From: [Flexibacter] sp. ATCC 35208
GTDB taxonomy: Bacteria; Bacteroidota; Bacteroidia; Chitinophagales; Chitinophagaceae
NCBI RefSeq assembly: GCF_001975825.1
Contig: NZ_MTKN01000035.1
Coordinates: 1 to 64,000 of the forward strand
DNA: 64,000 nt
Direction of reading: 5' to 3'
Under the pieces are notes generated by a model. It saw nothing but the letters and a program-made list of their open reading frames with translations. It did not search any database and was not told the origin of the DNA. Shown in pieces: positions 28,001 to 35,385 of the stretch (its first letter is position 1; every line of letters starts with the position of its first letter). The position numbers and the translations under genes were made by a program.

Positions 28001-29269
28001 CACCGTTCCCGTATACCGGCTGGCGGCATCAGAGATCACATTGGTGTAGAGGTTGTTCGTTCCATTCGCTGGCAGATGAGCCCCGGGAGTTACCGTAACC
28101 GTCTGATTATAAGGCGCATATTCTGCTAAGTCCATCAAACCGACGATGTCGCGGGTATTGGTAGTGGCACCGGTTTTATTGGTTACCCATACTTCAATAC
28201 GGTTGATATACGACAGTGATTTGATCACCGGCAGGTTGCTCATGCTGTAGTTAAATGTATCGCGGAAGAACTGTCCGAGCAGGAAGTGCCGGTTATCTTC
28301 ATATTCGTCTGCCCTGATCGTGAAATCCTGTACCTGTGTACCACCTTTGATGAGGAGGTTTTGCTTCTGGGATTTCTGGTTAGAGAGAACGGAGGTGACG
28401 GTGAGTCGGCCAAACTGCAACTGGGTTTTGATACCAAACAGTGATTGCACCCCTGAAATGAGGGTGCTGCGGAGTGGAAAACTCACGTTACCGGCTTCTA
28501 TCTTTTTAATGATTTCATCGTCGTAGCCGGTATATTCCAGTTTGATCTGGTTTTCAAAATCAAAGGTGGATTGTGTGTTATAGTTAGTAGTAATTTTCAG
28601 TTTATCGCCGATCTTACCCGTCAGGTTCATATTGATGTTCATATCAAAATCGAAACCGCCGGTTTTCCTGGCTTGTTCGGTGAGTACCGGGTTTTTGATA
28701 TTCTGCCCCTGGTAACCGAAGGTCAGTTCAAGGCTACCCTGAGGGCGGATATCCACTTTACTCCCCCCAAAGATCCTGTCAAACAGTTTACTGCCTTTAT
28801 ACAATTCGGGTCCCGAATTCTTCTGATTCAGGGAGCCCAGGGTGCTGGCTCTTTTCTGCCAGTAATCCTGCTCACTTTTCTGTGCCTGTAACCTGTTGAA
28901 TTCTTCGAAGCTGAGGAGAGTAGGGTTGCGGTAATAGTGATCGCCTATCTTTTCTGATACCGTGTATTCTTTGGTAACAGGATCATAATCAACTGACTGA
29001 GAGATATTCTTAGGATCTTTGAGATCGATTTCATTGCGTACAGGATCAGTAATACGGGTGCCGAATCTGTCTTTGATGGGGTACTTGAGGGTATCCCGTT
29101 TAACAGTATCTTTCACCGTGGTATCTTTACCGACAGTATCTTTTGGTTGCCAGTGTTGTTTATAAATATCGCTGCTATAACCCGAACGATTCCTTGCTGC
29201 AGTATTAACAATAAAAAAGGAAGCGACTCCTATTACTGCTATAGCACCATAATTTGTCTTCCTTGACAA
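22037..29269 (-). CDS. sprA: SprA, outer-membrane translocon of the type IX secretion system
   Basis: SprA forms the giant single-chain beta-barrel channel that releases type IX cargo at the cell surface and is needed for gliding in Flavobacterium. At 2410 residues it has the family's characteristic size. An N-terminal signal anchor is followed by the SprA N-terminal repeat region (for example VSFPLRSTLISGVQSLFGIK), a long middle domain with many beta strands, and a C-terminal barrel region ending FMLAQ. It is the largest gene of the window and intact. The order ruvA then sprA is common in Bacteroidota. The two type B cargo proteins at 12-17 kb and the PorE-like and PorD proteins fit with it. 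Confidence 0.93.
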   Translation of the reverse strand: MSRKTNYGAIAVIGVASFFIVNTAARNRSGYSSDIYKQHWQPKDTVGKDTTVKDTVKRDTLKYPIKDRFGTRITDPVRNEIDLKDPKNISQSVDYDPVTKEYTVSEKIGDHYYRNPTLLSFEEFNRLQAQKSEQDYWQKRASTLGSLNQKNSGPELYKGSKLFDRIFGGSKVDIRPQGSLELTFGYQGQNIKNPVLTEQARKTGGFDFDMNINMNLTGKIGDKLKITTNYNTQSTFDFENQIKLEYTGYDDEIIKKIEAGNVSFPLRSTLISGVQSLFGIKTQLQFGRLTVTSVLSNQKSQKQNLLIKGGTQVQDFTIRADEYEDNRHFLLGQFFRDTFNYSMSNLPVIKSLSYINRIEVWVTNKTGATTNTRDIVGLMDLAEYAPYNQTVTVTPGAHLPANGTNNLYTNVISDAASRYTGTVVSRLQSMGLLGVQEYEKTFARKLDSSEYTLNRQLGFISLNQQLQADEVLAVAYQYTYNGRVYQVGEFSQDVPPDQNNSANQKILFLKLLKATSARPNLPIWDLMMKNIYSTGAYQINKADFSLDIYYKDPGTETRTPSDKRYLPDATGQWAGAPLISVLNLDRLNNQNDPQPDGVFDYVEGYTINSNTGRVMFPQLEPFAQGIQKAFGGNPALEKQYMFKVLYDSIKVVAQQFPQLNRYLLKGTYKSSNSSEIQLGGYNIPQGSVTVTAGGQLLRENVDYIIDYNLGRIKIVNSGVLASGQAINVQFENNASFGTQVRNYFGTRFDYVVNDKLSVGSTIARMSERPYYQKVNYGEDPIKNTVIGFDVNYNSPSKALTRLLNKLPNFNSTTPSNIMFTGEVAKLFPGHSKLVNAAGSSQGQVYIDDFEGSQSGYDLKYPATSWALASTPSQASDSSGVTLFPESEANNQLRYGANRAKLAWYIIEPTLQIPNSSGLPDGITKTVQSDHRTRLVYQQEIFPNKSTDFGQAQLSTLDLAYYPTERGPYNFTAGRDSVDANGKLRDPQKKWGGIMRALDNSDFETSNVEFIEFWIQDPFIDNINSTGGQLYFNLGNISEDVLKDSHKFFENGMPDPTTGLDKVDSTEWGRQPKFQQQITQAFDNDPAIRKYQDVGYDGLESSYEQTYYKDYLTRLAANFGTASVIYQQAARDAANDDYKHYRDYDSGNILIRYKRYSNPEGNSPVSNNSTYSMAATNIPETEDLNRDNTLNETEEYFQYRVNLRPNMAVGTNNIVDKIQADVTLADGRKTTETWYQFKVPIDKYDKKVGAIPDFKSIRFMRMFLTNFQDSVVVRFGKLQLVRNQWRQYNYKLQAGDPVPNDGNTSFNLTAVNIEENSSRKPINYVLPPGVTRQNTVSTNNTTLQLNEQSMSIQLTGLEDGDSRGVTKNLGMDLRQYKHLQMYLHAEAIEDQNSLKDGELRAIVRIGSDFVENYYEYEVPLKVSTWDQPNNPTNIWPEVNDMDILLSKLTDLKLRRNNCASCNALVKYTESDGTNYMSVIGNPNLGDVRTILLGVTNPKDNGLKKSGEVWFNELRLTGLDEKGGYAGMGRLDLQLADLGTVTVSGNMHTAGFGNLDQRVNERFRDNYTQYDAAANLDLGKLLPKKMGLVIPVYAGYSRAVSRPEYDPYDLDIKLKDKMRMAKSDYERDSIRKAAETFTSIKSLNFTNIRRVNPNRKKFHLWDLENFDISYSFSQSLAHSPIIENDVLTKHRGGLGYTFTGQPKYVTPFKKLFKTKTKWLDLVKDFNFNYVPSLLSFRADITRQFGATRIRNVGGDGTFKLPETYNKYFTFDRYYGVKWDLTRSISLDFNAVNNARIDEPTGRLNTAAKKDTMWRNFFKLGRTTNYYHSANITYTLPTAKLPLTSWTNVALGYSFDYRWTGASLLAKYLGNAIENTQNKTVMAEFKFSDLYNRSKFLRQFSTSTTKRPQNNNNSKQPPGKNQPAAPANADVEISPILKAVMKPLLMLKRINVDYSENSGTKLPGYIDSTKALGMNWAHFTPGLGFVTGQQPTKAWLDDFAKKGLITPDTTFNVQFQQQFTQRLQVQAQLEPYNDWRIDLSMTKSFTKTHTELFKNMDSAGYQHLTPYDAGGFEISYVAVKTMFGKIDSETGTTTTFQDFERYRKTISNRLAASNPYNSIPGTPTYNTKDPEYRYGYSRYAQDVLIPAFLAAYTGKDPEKIGLLKNGGPANVRSNPFSNYIPRPNWRVTYNGLAKLDPFKNFFTNFSITHAYVGSLSMSSYNSALLYEDPRLAGYPGFIDTVSGNYIPYFLVPNLTMTEQFAPLIGVDMTFTSSLNLRVEFKKSRSLSLSLIDYQLTELRSTEITMGGSYRIRNVKFKFFGEQTGKKVSNDMNFRLDLSLRDDKTVNNKLDADLVIPTSGQKVIGIAPSIDYVVNNRLNLRFFYDRRQTIPVISTAYPIVSTRGGLTLRFMLAQ

Positions 29270-29297
29270 GAGAAATAGGTTTTAATAGAGGTCAGGG

Positions 29298-29305
29298 TAA
29301 AAGTA
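29298..29305 (-). promoter_or_regulatory. Possible sprA promoter box
   Basis: On the minus strand TACTTTTA differs from TAnnTTTG only at the last base and lies 28 nt before the sprA start codon. Confidence 0.35.
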
Positions 29306-29368
29306 TACAGACCTGTAACTCCCCCTAATAACCCATCTTATTGAAAATGAAGGGTTACTATGGTCATT

Positions 29369-29527
29369 TCAGATCTGACATAGTGGTTTTGCTTTCAGTA
29401 CCGTACAGTCTTTTTCCTTCCAGAATTTGCAATAGTGGTCCTGCTCAGTACTTATTTCATAGCGCAGGCGGGCCAACTTGACCTGGCAGCCGGCAGCTAT
29501 AATTAAAAATAAAAATCCAGCTTTAAT
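29369..29527 (-). CDS. Possible 52-residue lipoprotein with a non-standard (ATT) start
   Basis: Between ruvA and sprA the minus strand holds a clean open frame of 52 codons. Its product would begin (M)KAGFLFLIIAAGC, a short but convincing lipoprotein signal peptide with lipobox IAAGC, and continue with a charged tail carrying three more Cys, including the segment HYCKFWKEKDC. The only start at the right place is ATT at 29527; no ATG, GTG or TTG opens the frame before the signal peptide. It begins 11 nt after the ruvA stop. Either a rare ATT start is used, as in infC, or the start codon has mutated and this is a dying gene. I do not recognise the family. Confidence 0.45.
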   Translation of the reverse strand: MKAGFLFLIIAAGCQVKLARLRYEISTEQDHYCKFWKEKDCTVLKAKPLCQI

Positions 29528-29538
29528 AGGTGCTACGC

Positions 29539-30126
29539 TTACAGACTTTTTAACGACTTTTTGATCAGTCCTTCTAAATCCTGCAATTGTGGTTCTGCTT
29601 TCAGTACTTTGTTTATAGCCTGTTCTGCTACATTACGGGCTATTCCCAACGTGACTAATGCATTTAACGCATCTTCCTGCATTGTATTGTTTACAGCTAC
29701 AGATATTTGATGGCCAATGTCTTTTTGCTTTTTGATCTTATCTTTTAACTCAAGGATGACCCTTTGAGCTGTTTTAGTGCCAATTCCTTTAATGCTCTCC
29801 AACATCTTTGCATTCTCCATAGCGATAGCACGTTGAATATCTTCTGGTTGTAAGGAAGATAACATCATCCGGGCAGTGTTGGCACCGATGCCGGATACAC
29901 CTATCAGCAAAAGAAATATCTGGCGCTCCGCATCGTCGAAAAAGCCGTATAATGTGTGGGCGTCTTCTTTTATATGGAGATATGTCAGCAATTTACAACC
30001 GTCCAGACCCTGTATGCGGGAGTACGTATTTAAACTGATCTGAACTTCATATCCTACCCCCTGAACATCTAAATGTACCATGGCAGGGGATTTATAGGAC
30101 AGTTTTCCGTTTAGGTAAGCAATCAT
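29539..30126 (-). CDS. ruvA: Holliday junction branch migration protein RuvA
   Basis: RuvA binds four-way DNA junctions and recruits the RuvB motor. The 195-residue protein has the usual three parts: an N-terminal OB fold (1-64, starting MIAYLNGKL), a central tandem helix-hairpin-helix region (about 70-140, with LIGVSGIGANTA and IKGIGTKTAQRV), and a C-terminal RuvB-contact domain (about 150-195). The length is normal. ruvB and ruvC are not in the window. It is upstream of sprA on the same strand, with the small putative lipoprotein frame in between. Confidence 0.95.
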   Translation of the reverse strand: MIAYLNGKLSYKSPAMVHLDVQGVGYEVQISLNTYSRIQGLDGCKLLTYLHIKEDAHTLYGFFDDAERQIFLLLIGVSGIGANTARMMLSSLQPEDIQRAIAMENAKMLESIKGIGTKTAQRVILELKDKIKKQKDIGHQISVAVNNTMQEDALNALVTLGIARNVAEQAINKVLKAEPQLQDLEGLIKKSLKSL

Positions 30127-30265
30127 ACAGGATTATTCAGGATTCTAATTTGTTGGCAAACCTAAGGATTTTTGGGAAGATGGGAGACGGGTATTTTGGC
30201 TTATAAGCTACATTTCCAAATTCTTATGTATTTTTACGGCCTGTTAAAACATCTATTTTATTAAT

Positions 30266-31264
30266 ATGAACAAAATAACGGCCGCTATTACTGCGGTAGG
30301 TGGGTATGTACCGGATTACGTTCTCTCTAACAAAGAGCTGGAAAAGCTGGTTGATACTACTGATGAATGGATCATCACCCGTACAGGAATTACAGAAAGA
30401 AGAATTCTGAAAGGCGAGGGGAAAGGGACTTCTGAGTTATGCGTACCTGTAGCGCTGGAAATATGCCGTAAAAGGGGGATCACACCTGCTGATATTGACC
30501 TCATTATTGTAGCTACTGTCACTCCCGACATGGTATTCCCTGCCACAGCGAATATCGTAGCCGACAAGATCGGTGCAAAGAATGCCTTCGGTTTCGACAT
30601 CGCTGCAGCCTGCTCCGGTTTCCTCTATGCGCTGGATACAGGCGCCCGTTTCATAGAAAGTGGACGTTATAAGAAAGTAATGGTGATCGGTGCAGACAAA
30701 ATGAGCTCCATCATTGACTATACTGACCGTACTACCTGCATCATATTTGGTGATGGCGGCGCCGGCGTTCTGCTGGAAGCTAATGAGGAAGGTTATGGCC
30801 TGATAGACAGCGTGCTGAAAAGCGATGGCCATGGCCGTGAGTACCTGCACATGAAGGCAGGTGGTTCTGCTAAGCCTGCTTCTATCGAAACCGTTACTAA
30901 CCGCGAACACTATGTGTACCAGGAAGGTAAAATGGTATTCAAATATGCTGTAGCCAACATGGCAGACGCTGCTGCTGAAATCATGGATCGCAATAACCTG
31001 ACTTCCAATGATATCGCATGGCTGGTACCGCACCAGGCCAATAAGCGTATTATCGATGCTACCGCTCACCGCATGGGTCTGCCAGAAGAAAAAGTGATGA
31101 TGAATATTCAGCGTTATGGTAATACGACCGCTGGTACATTGCCGCTATGTCTCTGGGACTATGAGAAACAACTGAAGAAAGGAGATAACCTCGTATTAGC
31201 TGCTTTTGGTGGTGGATTCACCTGGGGTGCCACCTATTTGAAGTGGGCGTACGATACCAAATAA
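30266..31264 (+). CDS. fabH: Beta-ketoacyl-ACP synthase III
   Basis: FabH condenses acetyl- or branched acyl-CoA with malonyl-ACP to start fatty acid chains. The 332-residue protein has the active-site Cys in AACSGFLYAL near residue 115, the His in VPHQAN near residue 256 and the Asn in YGNTTAGT near residue 285, so the Cys-His-Asn triad is complete. Bacteroidota FabH enzymes often prefer branched primers, but the sequence alone does not decide that. It is a single gene here, with no plsX or rpmF directly upstream and ending at a strong terminator. fabD lies separately at 38-39 kb. Confidence 0.95.
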   Translation: MNKITAAITAVGGYVPDYVLSNKELEKLVDTTDEWIITRTGITERRILKGEGKGTSELCVPVALEICRKRGITPADIDLIIVATVTPDMVFPATANIVADKIGAKNAFGFDIAAACSGFLYALDTGARFIESGRYKKVMVIGADKMSSIIDYTDRTTCIIFGDGGAGVLLEANEEGYGLIDSVLKSDGHGREYLHMKAGGSAKPASIETVTNREHYVYQEGKMVFKYAVANMADAAAEIMDRNNLTSNDIAWLVPHQANKRIIDATAHRMGLPEEKVMMNIQRYGNTTAGTLPLCLWDYEKQLKKGDNLVLAAFGGGFTWGATYLKWAYDTK

Positions 31265-31308
31265 TAAATTACGATTTTTATAGTTGGCCACACAAGCCAT
31301 TTTCCCCC

Positions 31309-31360
31309 CCGCTGTTGATTGCTGATGCCATAGGTATCAACAATCAACAGCGGTTATTTT
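31309..31360. terminator. Terminator between fabH and the kinase operon
   Basis: Perfect 13-bp arms CCGCTGTTGATTG and CAATCAACAGCGG enclose a 19-base loop that can itself pair weakly. A T-run follows on the plus strand. It lies between convergent genes. Confidence 0.8.
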
Positions 31361-31375
31361 TTAAATGATTCATTT

Positions 31376-33226
31376 TTAACTAAATGAGGGCAGTGCATAA
31401 ATTAATTGCAGTTGCTCACCTGCTACATTTGCCCAAATCTGCCCACCCATCTTATCCATAAAATCTTTACAGATTATAAACCGCATTGCCAGCTCCTCCC
31501 CTTCTCCCTGTACACTATACACCGCATCTTCGTACGCAAACAAACCAGTGGCCTGCTGTGCCGTCAGTACTGTCGGAGTACTGATCACCATCACCTTCAC
31601 CCTGTCTGCTTCCTGCGTTGCCACTACTTTTATATCTTTCCCAAGCGTAGCAGCACCCTGCAATAAACTTCTGTGTACAAAGTGCAACATCTCACAATCT
31701 CCTGCTACCTGCAATCCTTCCGGAATATCTGTCAATACCCCGGTGAACATTTCCCTTAGATCACAAGGCGCCGGAGCATACACAAAACCGGATAATTGTG
31801 ACTTGATCCATCGCAGGATATTATCAAAGATTTCCAGCGTCTTCCTGCTGCTGTTCTCCGTATCCCGCATCAGTTGCTGTCGCAACACCGGATCTGCATC
31901 TCCATTTCTAAATAAAGCAGACACCCTGATAATATTCTGTAACGGCTCCCTGAAATCATGTGCTACTACAGAGATGAGCTTGTTTTTAAAATCATCCTGC
32001 ACCTGCAACTGCCTGTTCTTGTCCGAGATTTCCGCATTCATATTTGCCAGCAGTTCCTCCTGTTGCCGCAGGTACCGATAGCTGCGATAACGGGTAAATG
32101 TAAACCCACCCAATATCATTAATACCCCCAGCAAAAAAGCAATCAGTTTTCGTCTCGCTAACCTTTGTGTATTGGCCCTCGCCAGCTTTTCCGTTTGCAC
32201 TTTATTACTGAGATGCCATTCATTCAGCTCCTGTTCTTTCAGAAAATAATCCAGGTAATTCACATGCCGGCTATCTTTCATCACCTCCTGCCTGTCAGTG
32301 AGGGTCCAGAGTTCATGCCCATATTCTGCCATTTTCGGGGCATTGTGCACCTTTGTATAATAGCGGTAAATGCTGATCACCTGTGGCAACATGAGGTCTG
32401 TATAACCGGCTATTTTGCCCAGGGCATAGATCTTTTCTTTGTAAGGAATGACATCCAGCTGATACCCTGAGTTGTAATAATTTTCAATGTGCTGCAAAAT
32501 GTCGATCGCGACATAGATCAATCCTTCTTTCTGCGCTTGTGTGGCCAGTGAATTGATCCATGCCACAGCTTTTGCCTGTTCTCCTTTTCTGAACAAATTA
32601 TCGGCTTCGAATGCATGTATTAAATACAGATCTCTGGCACATCCTGCATAATGACCTGCAATCTTTTTTGCTTGCCGGATCGCCCATTGCACAGAATCTC
32701 TGCGCGTGGAATCATTGTCGAACCGCGTTGCATAATTAATGAGCACCAGGCTATAAATCGAATCATATACCAGCTTCTTTCCTATATCCATGGCCTGATA
32801 CAGGTATTGCTCCCCTGTTTCATTCATGCCTGCCATACTATGGAATATACTCATGTTCATAAGCACCTGGCAGGTATTGCTGTTATCTTCCAGTTGCCTG
32901 TAGTATACCAGTGCTTTGCTTTCGTATTCAATGGCCTGCTTCATGTTTGCCTTGAGTGCATAGGCAATACTGAGATTATTTAAAGCATCTGCCACACCTT
33001 TCCGGTAGTTCAATCTGTTCGCCAGGTCCCTTGCCTGCACGGCATACCAGAAACAACTATCTGCATTGCTCAGGTGCCACTTCATACTCAGTTCATTCAA
33101 TACATCCGTGTACACCGTACTATCCTCCTCCGCCACCAGTCGCTGGCGCAGTTGCTGTACGGCGCTCTTTTGAGCACACACCACCTGCGTGATAAGGAGC
33201 AATATGACGATTAATTTTTTAAACAC
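31376..33226 (-). CDS. TPR sensor histidine kinase homolog with lost ATP-binding boxes (pseudokinase)
   Basis: The 616-residue protein has a signal peptide (ending VVCAQ), periplasmic TPR-like helices (about 20-335), a membrane helix (near 365), a coiled coil and a dimerisation domain with an intact H-box VAHDFREPL (His near 421). The ATPase part is degraded: where the paralog has HNAIKFS, DEGKGIG and RGGAGLALII, this protein has LQGAATLG, STPTVLTA and GEGEELAMRFII, so the N, G1 and G2 boxes are gone. The ends of the domain, for example ICKDFMDKMGG, stay nearly identical. It cannot be expected to bind ATP, but could be phosphorylated by or dimerise with its partner. GTG start at 33226; it overlaps the upstream kinase gene by 16 nt. 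Confidence 0.85.
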   Translation of the reverse strand: MFKKLIVILLLITQVVCAQKSAVQQLRQRLVAEEDSTVYTDVLNELSMKWHLSNADSCFWYAVQARDLANRLNYRKGVADALNNLSIAYALKANMKQAIEYESKALVYYRQLEDNSNTCQVLMNMSIFHSMAGMNETGEQYLYQAMDIGKKLVYDSIYSLVLINYATRFDNDSTRRDSVQWAIRQAKKIAGHYAGCARDLYLIHAFEADNLFRKGEQAKAVAWINSLATQAQKEGLIYVAIDILQHIENYYNSGYQLDVIPYKEKIYALGKIAGYTDLMLPQVISIYRYYTKVHNAPKMAEYGHELWTLTDRQEVMKDSRHVNYLDYFLKEQELNEWHLSNKVQTEKLARANTQRLARRKLIAFLLGVLMILGGFTFTRYRSYRYLRQQEELLANMNAEISDKNRQLQVQDDFKNKLISVVAHDFREPLQNIIRVSALFRNGDADPVLRQQLMRDTENSSRKTLEIFDNILRWIKSQLSGFVYAPAPCDLREMFTGVLTDIPEGLQVAGDCEMLHFVHRSLLQGAATLGKDIKVVATQEADRVKVMVISTPTVLTAQQATGLFAYEDAVYSVQGEGEELAMRFIICKDFMDKMGGQIWANVAGEQLQLIYALPSFS

Positions 33227-35142
33227 GGTAATGTATATGAAAATGTACTTCCTTTATCCGAACGATTTTCTGCTACGATCGTTCCACCCATTTTATCCAT
33301 AAAATCCTTGCAGATGATCAGTGCTAATCCTGCACCTCCCCTGGATTGTTGTGTTCCTTTCTTTTCAGGGCGGTATTCAAATAGCCGATCCTTCATTTCT
33401 TCCCCAATTCCTTTCCCTTCATCGGCGATGCTCACAGTTACAACACCATTACTGGTAGTAGCAGTAAGGGCAATCGTACCTCTCGCCGGACTAAACTTAA
33501 TCGCATTGTGCACCAGGTTTCGATGTACAAACTGCAACATCTCTTTATCTGCCAATACCTGTATATGAGGAGGCACCTGTATTATCACCTGTACCTGCTT
33601 TTCCAGCATTTCTTCTTTCATACCATCCATCGCTTCTTTGATCAGATCAGCAGGTGTACAGGGCAATGGCTGATACACAAAACCACTGAGCTGGGTCCTG
33701 ATCCAGCGAAGAATATTCTCAAAGATCTGCAAGGTATTTTCTGCATTATTCTCCAATCGTCTGAACAACGCAGCAGCTTCCTGTACAGAGAAAGCACCTT
33801 GTTGCAGGTAAGCAGTAATCTCAATAATCTGAATCAATGGAGAACGAAAATCATGTGCAATGAGAGAGATCAGTTTGTTCTTGAAATCATCATGTGTACG
33901 TAACAGTGCATTTTTTTCACTGATCTGTTTATTCATTTCCCGCAGACGACCTGCATTCTTATGGGAACTGCGATGAGAGCGGTTGATATCCAGCAGCAAC
34001 AAAACCAGCAGCACTAACAATACGATCAAACAAACGATAACGAGATAACGGATCCTTGCTTCCAGGGATTTTCTATCCAGTTGTTGTTGCTGAAAATCGT
34101 GTTGCAATTGTAATTGTCGTAGTTGTTTTTCCTGCAGGTAATAATCCATGTAATCCTGTTCACCCTGCGAACGGCTTTGTTCATACAACTCCGTAATATC
34201 AGCCATCAGATCCGCATAATAATTTGCTGCTGCTGTCTGATGCCGCAGTTCATAATAGCGATAAAACTTCGCTACCACTGGCAATACAATTTCCCTGTAA
34301 CCACCTTCCAGCCCTAGTCTGATCACTTCTTTCTGATAGATCATGGAGTCTGCACTATGTCGTTGTATACTATAATCTGCTAACTGTGCATAACCATAGA
34401 GGGCATGATAAAGGAATCCTTTTTTCAATGCTATTCGCACCAGGTCCTGTACTTTAGACACAGCTAATGCAGTATCTCCTTTATCATAAATTTCATCCGC
34501 CTGTAGCAACCCAGTATAAATGATCATACGGGTATGCCCACCTTTCATAGCCAGCTGATAAGCATTGGAGAGGTATTGACTGGCCAGTGCCATATGTGGC
34601 GTATCGTTGCGATAAATGAAATAGTAATTCGCCATTACTGCGGACATCACACTATCATTACGCATGCGCATGGCCATGTTCAGCGCCTGTTTGATGTAAT
34701 CTTCTGCTTCTTTATGCTGGCCCTGGTAATGCTGGTACACCCCAAGTTTAATATTTACGAGGGTCATACCAGTGCTATCTTTCAGTTCTCTGAACAGTTT
34801 TAATGCATCGAGGTAAAAACGAAAGGAGAGATAACTATTGTCGCGATAGGCATAATATCCTCCCAGTCCCCTGTATACTTCTGCTTCTCCCCACTTAAAG
34901 CCAATGCGCTTGGTTACGCCTCTGGCCATGGTCAGGTATTGAAAACAGGTATCCAGCTGGCGGTTCTGGTATTTCTGTGCAAGTGCTATTAATATGCGGG
35001 AATAAACGACACTGTCTTTGGTAACAGGCAAGGTATTTTTTAGTTGCTGAATCTGGCCAAAAGCCCCTTCACAGCGAACAAGGAGTCCGACAGCCACTAC
35101 TACACTGTAAAATAGTTTCCCTTTATAGTTCCCGGAGATCAA
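33211..35142 (-). CDS. Periplasmic-TPR sensor histidine kinase
   Basis: A 643-residue membrane kinase. After a signal peptide (ending GAFGQ) come TPR-like repeats (about 30-345), a strong membrane helix (about 365-385, mostly Leu and Val), a coiled coil, the phospho-acceptor domain with LIAHDFRSPL (His near 429) and a complete ATPase domain: N-box HNAIKFS near 547, G1 box DEGKGIG near 576 and G2 box RGGAGLAL near 603. No receiver domain is attached and no response regulator gene is in the neighbourhood. The start is TTG at 35142, preceded by AAGG, since no ATG or GTG opens the frame. It is followed by its pseudokinase paralog. Confidence 0.87.
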   Translation of the reverse strand: MISGNYKGKLFYSVVVAVGLLVRCEGAFGQIQQLKNTLPVTKDSVVYSRILIALAQKYQNRQLDTCFQYLTMARGVTKRIGFKWGEAEVYRGLGGYYAYRDNSYLSFRFYLDALKLFRELKDSTGMTLVNIKLGVYQHYQGQHKEAEDYIKQALNMAMRMRNDSVMSAVMANYYFIYRNDTPHMALASQYLSNAYQLAMKGGHTRMIIYTGLLQADEIYDKGDTALAVSKVQDLVRIALKKGFLYHALYGYAQLADYSIQRHSADSMIYQKEVIRLGLEGGYREIVLPVVAKFYRYYELRHQTAAANYYADLMADITELYEQSRSQGEQDYMDYYLQEKQLRQLQLQHDFQQQQLDRKSLEARIRYLVIVCLIVLLVLLVLLLLDINRSHRSSHKNAGRLREMNKQISEKNALLRTHDDFKNKLISLIAHDFRSPLIQIIEITAYLQQGAFSVQEAAALFRRLENNAENTLQIFENILRWIRTQLSGFVYQPLPCTPADLIKEAMDGMKEEMLEKQVQVIIQVPPHIQVLADKEMLQFVHRNLVHNAIKFSPARGTIALTATTSNGVVTVSIADEGKGIGEEMKDRLFEYRPEKKGTQQSRGGAGLALIICKDFMDKMGGTIVAENRSDKGSTFSYTLPCLKN

Positions 35143-35164
35143 ATGCCTTGTAGCTAAAAAGCTA

Positions 35165-35374
35165 TCACGATTTTATAAGGGACAGGTCTATGCCCATTTT
35201 TGTCAAGGCCTGCACCCCTGTTGGGGTAATGTAAAAATGTTTATTGTCAGCACCATCCTTTGCAATCCAACCTTTTTCTATAAAGGCGGCTGCCAGCAAT
35301 TCTCCCAGTTTACCGCCAATGTGCTCATAACAAAACTTTGCTGGCTTTGGCACATCGTTCGTTTCCTTTTTCAT
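35165..35374 (-). CDS. Small winged-helix protein resembling the C-terminal half of ArsR-type regulators
   Basis: A 69-residue protein. The stretch CYEHIGGKLGELLAAAF, then GWI, HFYITPTG and a terminal MGID, matches the C-terminal module found behind the HTH in a class of ArsR-family regulators (pattern CYDHLAGRLG...GW...T..G...GID). The DNA-recognition half of such regulators is missing, so this is either a free-standing effector module or a very short DNA-binding protein. It lies 11 nt after the NrtR-like gene and 22 nt before the kinase gene on the same strand, so all four genes look like one operon. Confidence 0.65.
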   Translation of the reverse strand: MKKETNDVPKPAKFCYEHIGGKLGELLAAAFIEKGWIAKDGADNKHFYITPTGVQALTKMGIDLSLIKS

Positions 35375-35385
35375 ATTCTGCTGGT

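Noticed and set aside
22173..28891. Several plus-strand open frames within sprA
   Set aside because: They are antisense shadows of a long, strongly conserved gene with no independent signals.
31309..31360. Attachment site or riboswitch from the long inverted repeat
   Set aside because: Its place between convergent genes and the T-run are explained by a terminator.
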